DNA of 28,150 bases from Rhodanobacteraceae bacterium. Lineage in GTDB: Bacteria; Pseudomonadota; Gammaproteobacteria; Xanthomonadales; SZUA-5. The first letter of the stretch is position 1. Each line of letters opens with the position of its first letter. The translations under genes were made by a program, and so were the position numbers. The stretch covers positions 1 to 28,150 of the forward strand of contig JADKFD010000078.1 of NCBI GenBank assembly GCA_016717705.1, in the 5' to 3' direction. Below the pieces are notes generated by a model. The model had not been told where the DNA came from. It did not search any database and was given only the letters and a program-made list of their open reading frames with translations. Positions 14,316 through 25,295 of this stretch are shown here, one piece after another.

Positions 14316-15269
14316 ATGTGTACTGTCTGCGGTTGCGGCAAGGCTGAGGTGCGTATCGATGCGGGTCTGGCGGTTCTGACGCCGCAATCGTTCGCGCACC
14401 GGCATGCGCACGAACACGTACATGCCGACGGTACGGTGCATCGACATGTCCACAGTCATCCGCGTGATCACGTGGACGGCGACGCCGACCACAACCACGC
14501 CGGCGAACTGCATCTCGCCGACAACGAACACAGTCATGGCCTGGGGCTGATTGCTGCGACCGCATCGGGCCTGTCGGCGCCAGGCATCGGCGAAGCGCGA
14601 CTGGTGCGCATCGAAGCCGATCTGCTGTCGAAGAATGACGCCCTGGCGCAACAGAACCGGGCGCATTTTGCCGATCACGGCGTGCTCGCCCTGAACCTGG
14701 TTTCGAGTCCAGGATCTGGCAAGACCACGCTGCTGGTCCGCACCATCGAGGCCTTGCGGGCGCGGCTGCCGCTGGCGGTCATCGAGGGCGATCAACAGAC
14801 CAGCAACGATGCCGAGCGTATCCGCGCCACCGGCGTCCCGGCGGTGCAGGTGAACACCGGCAAGGGCTGCCATCTGGATGCATCGATGGTGGCGCGCGCC
14901 TTTGACCGGCTGCATGAACTGAGTGACGGGGTGCTGTTCATCGAGAATGTCGGCAATCTGGTGTGTCCGGCCGGCTTCGATCTCGGCGAGGCGCACAAGG
15001 TGGTGCTGGCTTCGGTCACCGAGGGCGAAGACAAGCCGTTGAAATATCCGAACATCTTTGCAGCTGCGAACTTGATGCTGGTGTCCAAGTGCGACCTTCT
15101 GCCGCATCTCGATTTCGATGTCGATCTGCTGATCGCCAATGCGCGCAAGGTGCAGCCAGATATCGAGGTGATCCGGGTGTCGGCGCGCACGGGCGAGGGG
15201 ATGCACGCATGGACGCACTGGATCGAAGAGCAGGTGAATGCAGGTCACGTTGCCCACCGGGCTACGTGA
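14316..15269 (+). CDS. hypB: Hydrogenase nickel incorporation GTPase HypB
   Basis: The protein has 317 residues. The N-terminus MCTVCGC contains the CxxCGC high-affinity nickel site. A His-rich stretch follows (about residues 28-75: HRHAHEHVH, HRHVHSHPRDH, HNH, HSH), suggesting nickel storage. The GTPase domain shows the P-loop SSPGSGKTT (about 130), VIEGDQQT, FIENVGNLVCP and SKCDLLPH. HypB works with HypA to load nickel into HybC. The last nine residues (AGHVAHRAT) and the stop codon are encoded by a REP hairpin at 15241-15273, so the natural C-terminus has probably been replaced. Confidence 0.95.
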   Translation: MCTVCGCGKAEVRIDAGLAVLTPQSFAHRHAHEHVHADGTVHRHVHSHPRDHVDGDADHNHAGELHLADNEHSHGLGLIAATASGLSAPGIGEARLVRIEADLLSKNDALAQQNRAHFADHGVLALNLVSSPGSGKTTLLVRTIEALRARLPLAVIEGDQQTSNDAERIRATGVPAVQVNTGKGCHLDASMVARAFDRLHELSDGVLFIENVGNLVCPAGFDLGEAHKVVLASVTEGEDKPLKYPNIFAAANLMLVSKCDLLPHLDFDVDLLIANARKVQPDIEVIRVSARTGEGMHAWTHWIEEQVNAGHVAHRAT

Positions 15270-15273
15270 CCTG
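15241..15273. repeat. REP-like palindrome overlapping the hypB 3' end
   Basis: CAGGTCACGT at 15241-15250 pairs exactly with ACGTGACCTG at 15264-15273, with an inner GCCC/GGGC stem. It shares the GTCACGT family core. The hypB stop (TGA 15267-15269) lies inside the right arm. Confidence 0.75.
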
Positions 15274-15296
15274 CGACTGCGCCCGCACGCTTCACC

Positions 15297-15377
15297 GATC
15301 GCGGGGTAAACCCGCTCCCACAGAAGCGGCGGGCTGCGCGGCTCTGGCTCTTGTGGGAGCGGGTTTACCCCGCGATC
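15297..15377. repeat. 26-bp perfect inverted REP pair between hypB and hypF
   Basis: The left arm is 15297-15322 (begins GATCGCGGGGTAAACC) and the right arm is 15352-15377 (ends GGTTTACCCCGCGATC). They are exact reverse complements over 26 bases, separated by 29 bases. The GTGGGAGCGGGTTTACC core is a common REP type in Xanthomonadales and pseudomonads. The pair can form a strong hairpin in the hypB-hypF transcript. Confidence 0.85.
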
Positions 15378-15399
15378 TTTGCTTTCCCCTCTGTTGGTC

Positions 15400-17643
15400 A
15401 TGACCACAGCACGCCGCCTGCGCATTCGCGTCCGTGGCCGGGTCCAGGGTGTCGGCTTTCGTCCCTTTGTCTACGCGACGGCCGTGCGGCTGCAGCTGAC
15501 CGGTTACGTGCTCAACGACCGCGACGGCGTGCTGATCGAGGTGCAGGGCGTGCAAGTCGACGCCCTGATCACCGAGCTCCGTGAGCGCCCGCCGCCGTTG
15601 GCGCGGATCGACGCGATCGGCAGCGACTGGATTCCGCTGATCGACGGCGAATCCGGTTTTGCGGTCGCCAGCAGTGGGCAGGGCGGAGCGCTGCACACCG
15701 AAATCGGCCCCGACGTTGGCGTCTGCAGCGACTGCCTGCGTGAGCTGTTCGATCCGGCCAATCGCCGTTACCGCTACCCTTTCATCACCTGCACGCATTG
15801 CGGTCCGCGCTTCACCATCTGCGCGCGACTGCCGTATGACCGTCCGCAGACTTCGCTCGCCGGATTTCCGCTGTGCCCGGACTGCCAGCGCGAATACACC
15901 GATCCGGGCAATCGACGCTTCCATGCCGAGAGCACGGCTTGCGCGGTGTGCGGACCTCGACTCAGCGTCGATCCGCGCAAGATCCTGGCGCAACTGCGCC
16001 AGGGCGACATCGTCGCCATCAAGGGCATCGGCGGCTATCACCTGGCCTGCGATGCGCGAAATGAAAAGGCCGTGGCGCGCCTGCGCTTGCGCAAGCAACG
16101 CGAAGCCAGGCCGCTGGCGCTGATGGTGTGCAATCTGGCCTCGGCGCGCGTGCTGGCGCTGGTCGATGACGTTGAGGCCGCGTTACTGACGTCGAAGGAG
16201 CGTCCGATCGTCGTGCTGCGCGCTCGCCCGGACAACGGCATCGCCGCAGCCGTATCCCAGGAACTGCCGACGCTCGGCTTGATGCTGCCGTACACACCGA
16301 TCCATTGGCTGCTGTGCCATGCCGCCGCCGGTGAGCCCGATGGCCTCGAGTGGCTGGCCCAGCCGCAGCCGCTGGCCCTGGTGATGACCAGCGCCAATCC
16401 GCATGGCGAACCGCTGGTGCACACCGATGCCGATGCCCGCGAGCGCCTGGCCGGTATCGCCGATCTGATCGTCGATCACGACCGGCCGATCCTGGTGCGC
16501 TGCGACGATTCGGTGCTGCGCGTGGTCGATAGGACGCCGGCCTTCATCCGCCGCGCGCGCGGATTTGTCCCTGAGCCCATCGATCTGGGCAGCGATGGCC
16601 CCTGCGTGCTCGGCGTCGGCGCGTTCCTGAAGAACACCGTGTGCATCACCCGCGGGCGTGAGGCGTTTGTGTCGCAGCATGTCGGCGATCTCGACAATCC
16701 CGAGGCGCGGCGTTTCCTCGGTGAGTCGGTCGCGCATCTGCAGCGCATTCTCGATGTGCGGCTGGAAGCGGTGGCCTGCGACTGGCACCCGGATTTCCCC
16801 AGCACCGAGTTCGCACGGCAATCGGGATTGCCGATCACGCCGGTGCAGCATCACCACGCGCACGTCGCCGCAGTGGCTGCCGAACACGGGGTCAGCGGTC
16901 CGCTGCTCGGACTGGCGCTGGATGGCTACGGTCATGGCGACGACGGCGCAGCCTGGGGCGGCGAACTGCTGCGCGTCGACGCTGCCGGATTCGAGCGCAT
17001 CGGCCATCTGGCGCCGCTGGCGTTGCCCGGAGGCGATCGCTGCGCGCGCGAGACCTGGCGCTGCGCGGCGGCGGCGCTGCATGCCCTCGGACGCGGCGAC
17101 GAAATCGCCACGCGCTTCGCCAGCGAGCCCCTGGCGCCCATGCTGCGGCAGTTGCTCGATCGCGGCCTGGCGCCGACCACTTCGAGCGCCGGGCGCTGGT
17201 TCGACGCCGCTTGCGGAATGCTCGGTCTGCATTGGCACTCGAGCTACGAAGGGCAGGGGCCGATGGCGCTGGAAGCACTGGTCGACGATCCGGAAGCGCT
17301 CGATGGCGCCTGGCGGATCGAGGCAGGAACGCTCGACCTGGCGCCATTGCTCGCTGCGCTGGCCGAACCGCGGCTGGCGGCGCGGAGCGGCGCCAATCGC
17401 TTCCACGGCACACTGATCGCCGCGCTGGCGGATTGGGTGAAGCGTGCCGCCACCATTCAGGACATCGCGGTGGTCGCGCTGTCCGGCGGCTGTCTGCTCA
17501 ATCGAGTGCTGGCGGAAGGATTGTTGACGACCTTGCGCGCGGCAGGATTGACGCCACTGTTGCCGCGACTGTTGCCGCCCAACGATGGCGCGATCAGCCT
17601 GGGGCAGGTGGCTGTTGCGCGGAAGCTGTTGCGCGCGTGCTGA
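15400..17643 (+). CDS. hypF: Carbamoyltransferase HypF
   Basis: The protein has 747 residues, full length for the family (E. coli about 750). Domain order: acylphosphatase-like (residues 6-95, RVRGRVQGVGFRPFVY); zinc-finger pair (about 108-195, CSDC...CTHC and CPDC...CAVC); YrdC-like (about 200-390, IKGIGGYHLACDA); and a C-terminal Kae1-like carbamoyltransferase domain (QHHHAHVAAVAAEHG, GLALDGYGHGDDG, ALSGGCLLNRVL). It uses carbamoyl phosphate and ATP to carbamoylate the C-terminal Cys of HypE, the first step of the cyanide ligands. The start at ATG 15400 is chosen by the acylphosphatase N-terminus; no good ribosome site is visible, and a TTG at 15379 is an alternative. HypE is not encoded in the window. 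Confidence 0.96.
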   Translation: MTTARRLRIRVRGRVQGVGFRPFVYATAVRLQLTGYVLNDRDGVLIEVQGVQVDALITELRERPPPLARIDAIGSDWIPLIDGESGFAVASSGQGGALHTEIGPDVGVCSDCLRELFDPANRRYRYPFITCTHCGPRFTICARLPYDRPQTSLAGFPLCPDCQREYTDPGNRRFHAESTACAVCGPRLSVDPRKILAQLRQGDIVAIKGIGGYHLACDARNEKAVARLRLRKQREARPLALMVCNLASARVLALVDDVEAALLTSKERPIVVLRARPDNGIAAAVSQELPTLGLMLPYTPIHWLLCHAAAGEPDGLEWLAQPQPLALVMTSANPHGEPLVHTDADARERLAGIADLIVDHDRPILVRCDDSVLRVVDRTPAFIRRARGFVPEPIDLGSDGPCVLGVGAFLKNTVCITRGREAFVSQHVGDLDNPEARRFLGESVAHLQRILDVRLEAVACDWHPDFPSTEFARQSGLPITPVQHHHAHVAAVAAEHGVSGPLLGLALDGYGHGDDGAAWGGELLRVDAAGFERIGHLAPLALPGGDRCARETWRCAAAALHALGRGDEIATRFASEPLAPMLRQLLDRGLAPTTSSAGRWFDAACGMLGLHWHSSYEGQGPMALEALVDDPEALDGAWRIEAGTLDLAPLLAALAEPRLAARSGANRFHGTLIAALADWVKRAATIQDIAVVALSGGCLLNRVLAEGLLTTLRAAGLTPLLPRLLPPNDGAISLGQVAVARKLLRAC

Positions 17644-18851
17644 TGGTGCGAGGTTCGCAGCACAGGAGCCTTGTCGCGTCGGTTGCGTCGCGGCAGTTGC
17701 TGCTGTGTGCCGGCGACGTCTGGGCCTCAGGAGGACCTCTGCTGGCAGGCCGACGGCAGTGGTGTCACTTCGTGCACGCCATTGCCTGCCGAATGCGAGC
17801 CGGTCGGGACCAGTTCGCCAGCTTGCCTGACGCGGGCCACCGCGGTGTTTGCGGCCGTGCGCAATTTCGCCCGGGGCGCGTCGACGCGACCTATCTGATG
17901 GCGCAGGCGATTGGCTTCCCGGCGGAGGACGCCTACTGGATTGCGGCCTACGATGAGGCGGTCGACCTGGGCTCCTACGAGCCGGTAGGTCTGCAGGGCA
18001 ACCCGATCGGGGGTGGCGCGCTGGCCACCCGCAGTGCTCGACGGACTCGTGCGTACGAACCTGAGCGATGGCGGCGTGTTCTTCCATTTCATTTCGCCGC
18101 GCGCCGGTCCGCTGGGCCAGCCACCGGTGGTCGACGGGCTGCATCCGGATCTCGAGGATGCGCAAGCAGAGGGATTTCTGGTCCATCTGCGCGCCTGGGC
18201 ATGGCGGGGTCGGGTACCGGGCGACCGGCCTGCACCGATGGCTTGACCGTCAGCACCGGCAGCAATCTCGCGCTTGGGCCAAGCTGCTTCCTGCGCGAAT
18301 CCGGCCTGCCGGCGGACATCGACGGCGTGATCTCCATTTTCGGGCCGACGGCGGCGGCCTTCGCCAGCCACAGCGGATCACAGGTGATTGTCAGCGATGC
18401 CAGTCCCAACGGGCCGCAGTACGCGGAATCCTTCGATGCAGTCGTCGGTGGGGGTGCCGCGCGCGCCGCCGATGCGCGCCTGGGGATCTATCTGCATGCG
18501 CTGTCCGATCGCATCTCCCACCACGTCTGCACCGATCGCACCGCGCTGTTCGGCCCCTCGGGACTGGCGCGGAGCTTCGAGGTCGACCTCAGCAATCCGG
18601 ACTGCACGCAGGGTGTGCATGCCCTGCGCCATGTGTGGGAAGTGGGCGTCGACCAGCACTGCTGCGACCGGACCTGGAGCGACCTGAGCTGACTGGTGCC
18701 TTGGGGGGGGTGCTGCGGCGGCGCAGTACCGCGCGCTGGCGGGATCTGCGCGACGCGGTGATGGCGGGGTCGTGCGCGACAGGCTTGCGGCAACGGCCTG
18801 CAGGCCTTTCCCGGAAGCGAGGATTGCCTGTATTTCAGCGGCTTCGAATGA
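17643..18851 (+). pseudogene. Decayed secreted-protein gene with multiple frame changes
   Basis: A single protein can be followed through several frames. Frame 1 (about 17680-17880) gives PQEDLCWQADGSGVTSC and ATAVFAAVRNFARG. Frame 0 (about 17880-18010) gives TYLMAQAIGFPAEDAYWIAA and DLGSYEPVGLQGNPIGG. Frame 1 (about 18020-18190) gives LVRTNLSDGGVFFHFISPR and AEGFLVHLRAWAW. Frame 0 (about 18235-18660) gives LPADIDGVISIFGPTAAAF, RLGIYLHALSDRISHHVCTD and QGVHALRHVWEVGVDQ. The tail 18792-18851 reads QAFPGSEDCLYFSGFE and a stop. At least four shifts are needed; a G8 run at 18703-18710 is one likely site. The helical His-containing segments faintly recall DUF6765-type proteins, but I do not assign a function. 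It ends 9 bases before the convergent gene's stop. Confidence 0.6.
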
Positions 18852-18860
18852 GGGTCGGAC

Positions 18861-19637
18861 TCAGCCGCGCGGGCGCAGCTTCCAGGCGCGACGTACCCGG
18901 CTCATGGCTGCGGTCAACGCAGTCCAGGTGTCGGCGGGTATCTCGGCGGGCCGTCCATCGCCACACAGCGCCTCCAGCGGCACTTCGCCAATCCACGCGA
19001 AGACGATGTCGTTGCGTTTTTCGAAGTCGCGAACCACCAGGTGCTGTTTGCCGAAACTATGTTCGATGCGCTCGATGAAGGTGTCGTAATAGCTGTGGGC
19101 GGCGCTCAGATTGACCGAAATCAGTCCGCCAGGTCGCAACGATTCCCGGCAATCATCGTAGAACGCCTGTGAACAGACGCGGCTGTTGATGCCATTGCGG
19201 TCATAGCCATCGACCAGAACCACATCGAGTTGGGCGTGGAAACCACGGATGAAGTCGGCGCCATCGCCCTCGCGGATCGACAGGCGCTCGTCATCCGCAG
19301 GTACCAGGAACTGATCGCGCAGCGCAATCACGTGCGGGTTGATTTCGACCACCTCGATGCGCGCATCGGCAAGGTGGTGATGGCAGAACTTGGCCAGGGA
19401 GCCGCCACCCAGGCCGATCATGGCGATGTGCGCCGGCTGCGGTTGGAACAGCAAGAACCCCATCATCGTCTGCGTGTAGTCGAGCGCGAGACCGGTGGGA
19501 TCGCTCAGCCACATGCGGCTCTGGGTTTCGTAGCTGGCGAAATGCAGCGAGCGACTAAGCGCGTCTTCCATGACGTAGGGCCGCGCGTGCCCGCTGACCG
19601 GATCGGTTTGCGAGGTCAACACGCCGTGCAGTTTCAC
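18861..19637 (-). CDS. Spermidine synthase-like SAM-dependent transferase
   Basis: The protein has 258 residues from a GTG start at 19637, which overlaps the DUF2237 stop (GTGA). A longer frame upstream is not conserved. The Rossmann core shows MIGLGGGSLAKFCHHH (motif I), IEVVEINPHVI with the acidic ribose-binding residue, REGDGADFI and VVLVDGYDRNG, followed by SQAFYDDCRESLRPGGLISVNL. This is the fold of polyamine aminopropyltransferases. The Asp of the DxxD-type motif is kept (DGYD), but the surrounding polyamine-binding sequence is not the canonical DSSDPxGP, so the substrate may differ. It is the last gene of the acnA-DUF2237 minus-strand string. Confidence 0.8.
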   Translation of the reverse strand: MKLHGVLTSQTDPVSGHARPYVMEDALSRSLHFASYETQSRMWLSDPTGLALDYTQTMMGFLLFQPQPAHIAMIGLGGGSLAKFCHHHLADARIEVVEINPHVIALRDQFLVPADDERLSIREGDGADFIRGFHAQLDVVLVDGYDRNGINSRVCSQAFYDDCRESLRPGGLISVNLSAAHSYYDTFIERIEHSFGKQHLVVRDFEKRNDIVFAWIGEVPLEALCGDGRPAEIPADTWTALTAAMSRVRRAWKLRPRG

Positions 19638-20004
19638 GTACCGGCGTACTCGCGCAACTGATCGAGCGAGACCACGCCCAGCGCGTTGAGGTGCGTACAT
19701 TCCAGCACCACCTGCGGCGCGTAACCGGCGGCATAGGCGTCGCGCCAGCGCGTGGCGCACAGGCACCAGCGATCGCCGGGCTTCAGGCCGGGGAAGCCGT
19801 ACTCGGGCCGCGGCGTGCTGAGGTCGTTGCCTTCGGATCGGGAAAAGCGCAGGAACTCGGCAGTGGCGACCACGCAGATCAGGTGCAGGCCGCGGTCATT
19901 GGGATCGCCGCGGCAGCAGCCATCGCGGAACCAGCCGGTCATTGGCTCGGTGCTGCAGGTTTGCAGCGGCGTGCCGAGTACGTTGAGGGGATGCGGGGTG
20001 GCGG

Positions 20005-20008
<4 letters not shown>
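19634..20008 (-). CDS. DUF2237 family protein
   Basis: The protein has 124 residues. It matches the conserved pattern of the DUF2237 family across nearly its whole length: NVLGTPLQTCS, TGWFRDGCCRGDPNDRGLH, EFLRFSRSEGNDLSTPRPE, FPGLKPGDRWCLCATRW and a C-terminal LECTHLNALGVVSL. It has several conserved cysteines and no signal or membrane segment, so it is cytoplasmic. The function of the family is unknown. Its start codon overlaps the stop of the extended aconitase frame (ATGA), and its stop overlaps the start of the spermidine-synthase-like gene. Confidence 0.88.
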
Positions 20009-22845
<2,837 letters not shown>

Positions 22846-22920
22846 GGATAGCCTCCGAGGATGCAGATGAATCGCCGGGCGCCCGCCGGTTCAATGGCAG
22901 ACCACCAGAATCAGCCCCCG

Positions 22921-22926
22921 ATTATG
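22921..22926 (-). promoter_or_regulatory. Possible -10 element for acnA
   Basis: CATAAT on the minus strand lies 76 bases before the acnA start. It is the most AT-rich hexamer in a GC-rich gap, but no convincing -35 is seen at 16-18 bases, so this is tentative. Confidence 0.3.
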
Positions 22927-23052
22927 GCGCATGCATGGCAGGACCGGGCATCGACCAAGGGCGAATTGCGGGCAGCTGCGGTGAGTTCTTGCCAGGGTCG
23001 ACCCCTGCGGAAGACCGCGCTCATGCGCGCTAGGAACCTTGGGCCAGGAGGC

Positions 23053-23086
23053 GAGTCACCGATGCCCGCGTTGCGGGCTACTTGAC
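23053..23086. repeat. REP-like palindrome
   Basis: GCCCGC-gtt-GCGGGC (23064-23078) is flanked by AGTCACcgat on the left and tacTTGAC on the right, an imperfect member of the GTCACGT family. Confidence 0.6.
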
Positions 23087-23098
23087 AGTTCTCCGATG

Positions 23099-23131
23099 AT
23101 CACGTAGGCCTCGCGGCCAACGCTGACCTAC
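23099..23131. repeat. REP-like palindrome, GTCACGT family
   Basis: TCACGTAGGCC-tcgc-GGCCAACG is followed by CTGACCTACG. On the minus strand the core CGTTGGCCGC is the same as in the element at 12601-12635. Confidence 0.6.
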
Positions 23132-23299
23132 GAATCAGCCTGCCACCGGATGTTCGCTGAGCGATGCGTCCGTCGCGACCAACAGCAGAGCGGGCGGATT
23201 TCCCGTCAAACTGTGCGCCACCCGGATTGTCTGGCTTGCCTCCGCGCGGTCCGGATTCGACGGCCGGGAGACTCCCCGATCATCGCAGCAGGCCACTTC

Positions 23300-24962
23300 G
23301 TGAGACTGATCCTGCTGTTGCTGCTGATTGGCGGCGGCATGCGGCTTGCGTATGCCGGCGACGGTCTGCGCTTCCAACACCTGGGCAAAGGCTCGGCCAG
23401 CGACGATCCGACCCAGCTTGCAGATCCGGCGCCCGCCACGTCTGTGACCAGCATCCGCGACGCCGGCGGCGGCACCTGGTGGCGCGGCGAGATCCTGGCC
23501 GACGTGAATGGCCCGGAAGCCTCAGGCATGCCGACGGTGCTGTACTTCAGCGGTGGATTCCACGCCACCGATACCGTGGTGCTTCCCGGCGGGCAACGCA
23601 TCGTGCGCAATCGCTTTGGCGATGCCGGGCCAGCCTGGGGGCTGCGCGCCGAGGTGCCGATCGTGCTGCCGTCGACCATGGGCGCCGGGTCCGTCCTTTA
23701 CGTGCATGTCGATGACCCGCGCGGGCGGGCGATTGCGCCTCAGCTGAGCCCGCTGAGCGACTATCTGGACCGGGCAGTCGCCCGCAAGATGGTGGTCGCC
23801 GCCAGCACCACTGCGCTGCTGACCCTGGCGTTGCTGGCGGTCATCCTGCGCCGCAGCTTCGGTGGCGCGGCCTACGGGCATCTGGCGTGGATGGCGTTCT
23901 TGATGGCCGGGTACATCCTGACCTTCACCGGCGAATTGCACCATCTGGTCCACAACGCCTGGCTGACGGGTTGGGGCTCCACGCTGCAGCGGACTTTCGC
24001 CATGTCGGCGGTGGCCTTCAGTCATCTGTTCATCGTCAGCTACCTGGAATTGCATCGCAGGCGTCCACGGGTCGCTCGCGTGTTTTCGGTCTTCGTCGGG
24101 CTGCAGATTGCGCTCGCGCTCATCAGCTGGGTCGAGGGCCGCGAACCCAGCCCGCTTGGCGCGCTGGTGTCCAATCTGCTGATCCTCGCCTCGATCCCGC
24201 TGGTGCTGTTCGAGGCCTGGCGTGCGCACGCGACCGTTTGCAGGCCGGACGTTATGTGCTATGGGCCTGGGGCCCGGCGCTGATCGTGCTGAGCCTGTGG
24301 ATCTTCACGCTGCAAGGCTGGCTGGCGCCGTCCTGGGTCGATATCGGCAACCTGGTGTTCTGCAGCATGGCGCTGCAGGTCGCGGTATTGCTGCTCGGTC
24401 TGGCCGATGACACGGCACGCCTGCGCCGCGAGCGCGACACCGCCACTGATCAGGCCGGTCATGATCCGCTGACCGGTGTGCTCAACCGGCGTGCATTGCA
24501 GCAGCGGCTGCAAAACCTGCTGGCCGACGCCGGAACCAAGGGCGAGCCGCTCAGCCTGGTATTTCTGGATCTGGACCACTTCAAGCGCGTCAATGATCGC
24601 TATGGACATGCCGTTGGCGATCAATGCCTGTGCGAACTGGTGGGGCGGGCACGCCTGGCGATGCGCGAGAACGATGTGCTGGCGCGTTACGGTGGCGAAG
24701 AGTTCGTGCTGGTGCTGCCCGGGCGCGACGGCACGCGGCGCTGGCCTGGGCCGATCAGTTGCGCCAGGACATCGCCGCCAGCCCATTCCCGGCCGGCGCG
24801 CAGGCCGTTCCGGTCAATGCCAGTCTGGGCATCTGCGAGTGGAACCCCGGCGACAGCATCGATGCCTTGCTGGAACACGCCGACCAGGCGCTGTATCGCG
24901 CCAAGCAGGGCGGCCGCAACCGCGTGGTGCAGTGGCAGGCACACGGGCCGGAACTTGCTTGA
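23300..24962 (+). pseudogene. Membrane diguanylate cyclase (7TM-DISM-like + GGDEF), two frameshifts
   Basis: Start GTG 23300 gives a signal peptide (LILLLLLIGGGMRLAYA). A periplasmic beta-rich domain follows (about 25-150, 7TMR-DISM-like), then seven or so membrane helices, then GGDEF. The cyclase domain is well preserved: AGHDPLTGVLNRRAL, FLDLDHFKRVNDRYGHAVGD and the active site RYGGEEF. An inhibitory RxxD site (REND) sits five residues before it. The frame shifts near 24222-24240 (after EAWRAHA, resuming at RLQAGRYVLWAW) and again near 24735 (after FVLVLPGRDG, resuming at ALAWADQLRQDIA). Both sides of each shift are good family sequence, so decay is very recent or these are consensus errors. 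If intact it would make cyclic di-GMP in response to a periplasmic signal. Confidence 0.8.
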
Positions 24963-24964
24963 AT

Positions 24965-25056
24965 GTAGGCCGATGTGCCGCGCAGCGGCTCACCGGCGCC
25001 TTACTCGATGGCAAGTGCGCCGGTGAGCGCGATGAAGCTGCGCACACGCGGCCTAC
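24965..25056. repeat. Long stem-loop with GTAGGCC ends
   Basis: Three stems are stacked: GTAGGCC (24965-24971) with GGCCTAC (25050-25056), GCGCAGC (24980-24986) with GCTGCGC (25037-25043), and GCTCACCGGCGC (24988-24999) with GCGCCGGTGAGC (25017-25028). The loop is 17 bases. It begins three bases after the cyclase stop and could protect or end the transcript, although no T-run follows. Confidence 0.7.
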
Positions 25057-25081
25057 CTTCACGGCGAATTCAGCGCGAATC

Positions 25082-25246
25082 GTAGGCCGTTGTGGCCGAT
25101 CGCTCGACCGTGTTCGGTTGCGCGGGAATCCGTCCCGATCGGGCTCAGCGGCGCTGTTGATCACGCCACAGCGCAGAGCGCCGGTGAGCCCCTTGTGACG
25201 CTTGGCGCGATGTTCGGCGGGGCGTGGTCACGGGCCACCGGCCTAC
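25082..25246. repeat. Inverted GTAGGCCG repeat pair
   Basis: GTAGGCCGTTGTGGCC at 25082-25097 pairs with GGCCACCGGCCTAC at 25233-25246, apart from a two-base bulge. The ends are of the same GTAGGCC type as the neighbouring stem-loop, suggesting a second copy with a longer spacer. Confidence 0.55.
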
Positions 25247-25295
25247 TCTCGTGTCCGAGGCCGAAAGCACGGGCCAACGTTACATTCATCGCAAG

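Larger units (their letters stand above)
22846..23299. other. Divergent gap between acnA and the diguanylate cyclase gene
   Basis: The gap holds a possible acnA -10 element (CATAAT on the minus strand, 22926-22921) without a clear -35 partner, plus two REP-like hairpins at 23053-23086 and 23099-23131. Open frames running into it from the cyclase gene show no conserved sequence. No small gene was recognised. Confidence 0.5.
24963..25295. other. Convergent gap filled by long imperfect stem-loops
   Basis: This lies between the cyclase stop and the stop of the minus-strand surface protein. It holds the stem-loops at 24965-25056 and 25082-25246. No gene was recognised in it. Confidence 0.6.

Noticed and set aside
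12065..15269. Direct repeats of a CRISPR array suggested by the recurring GTCACGT units.
   Set aside because: Copies are few, irregularly spaced, palindromic with different inner stems, and lack spacers.
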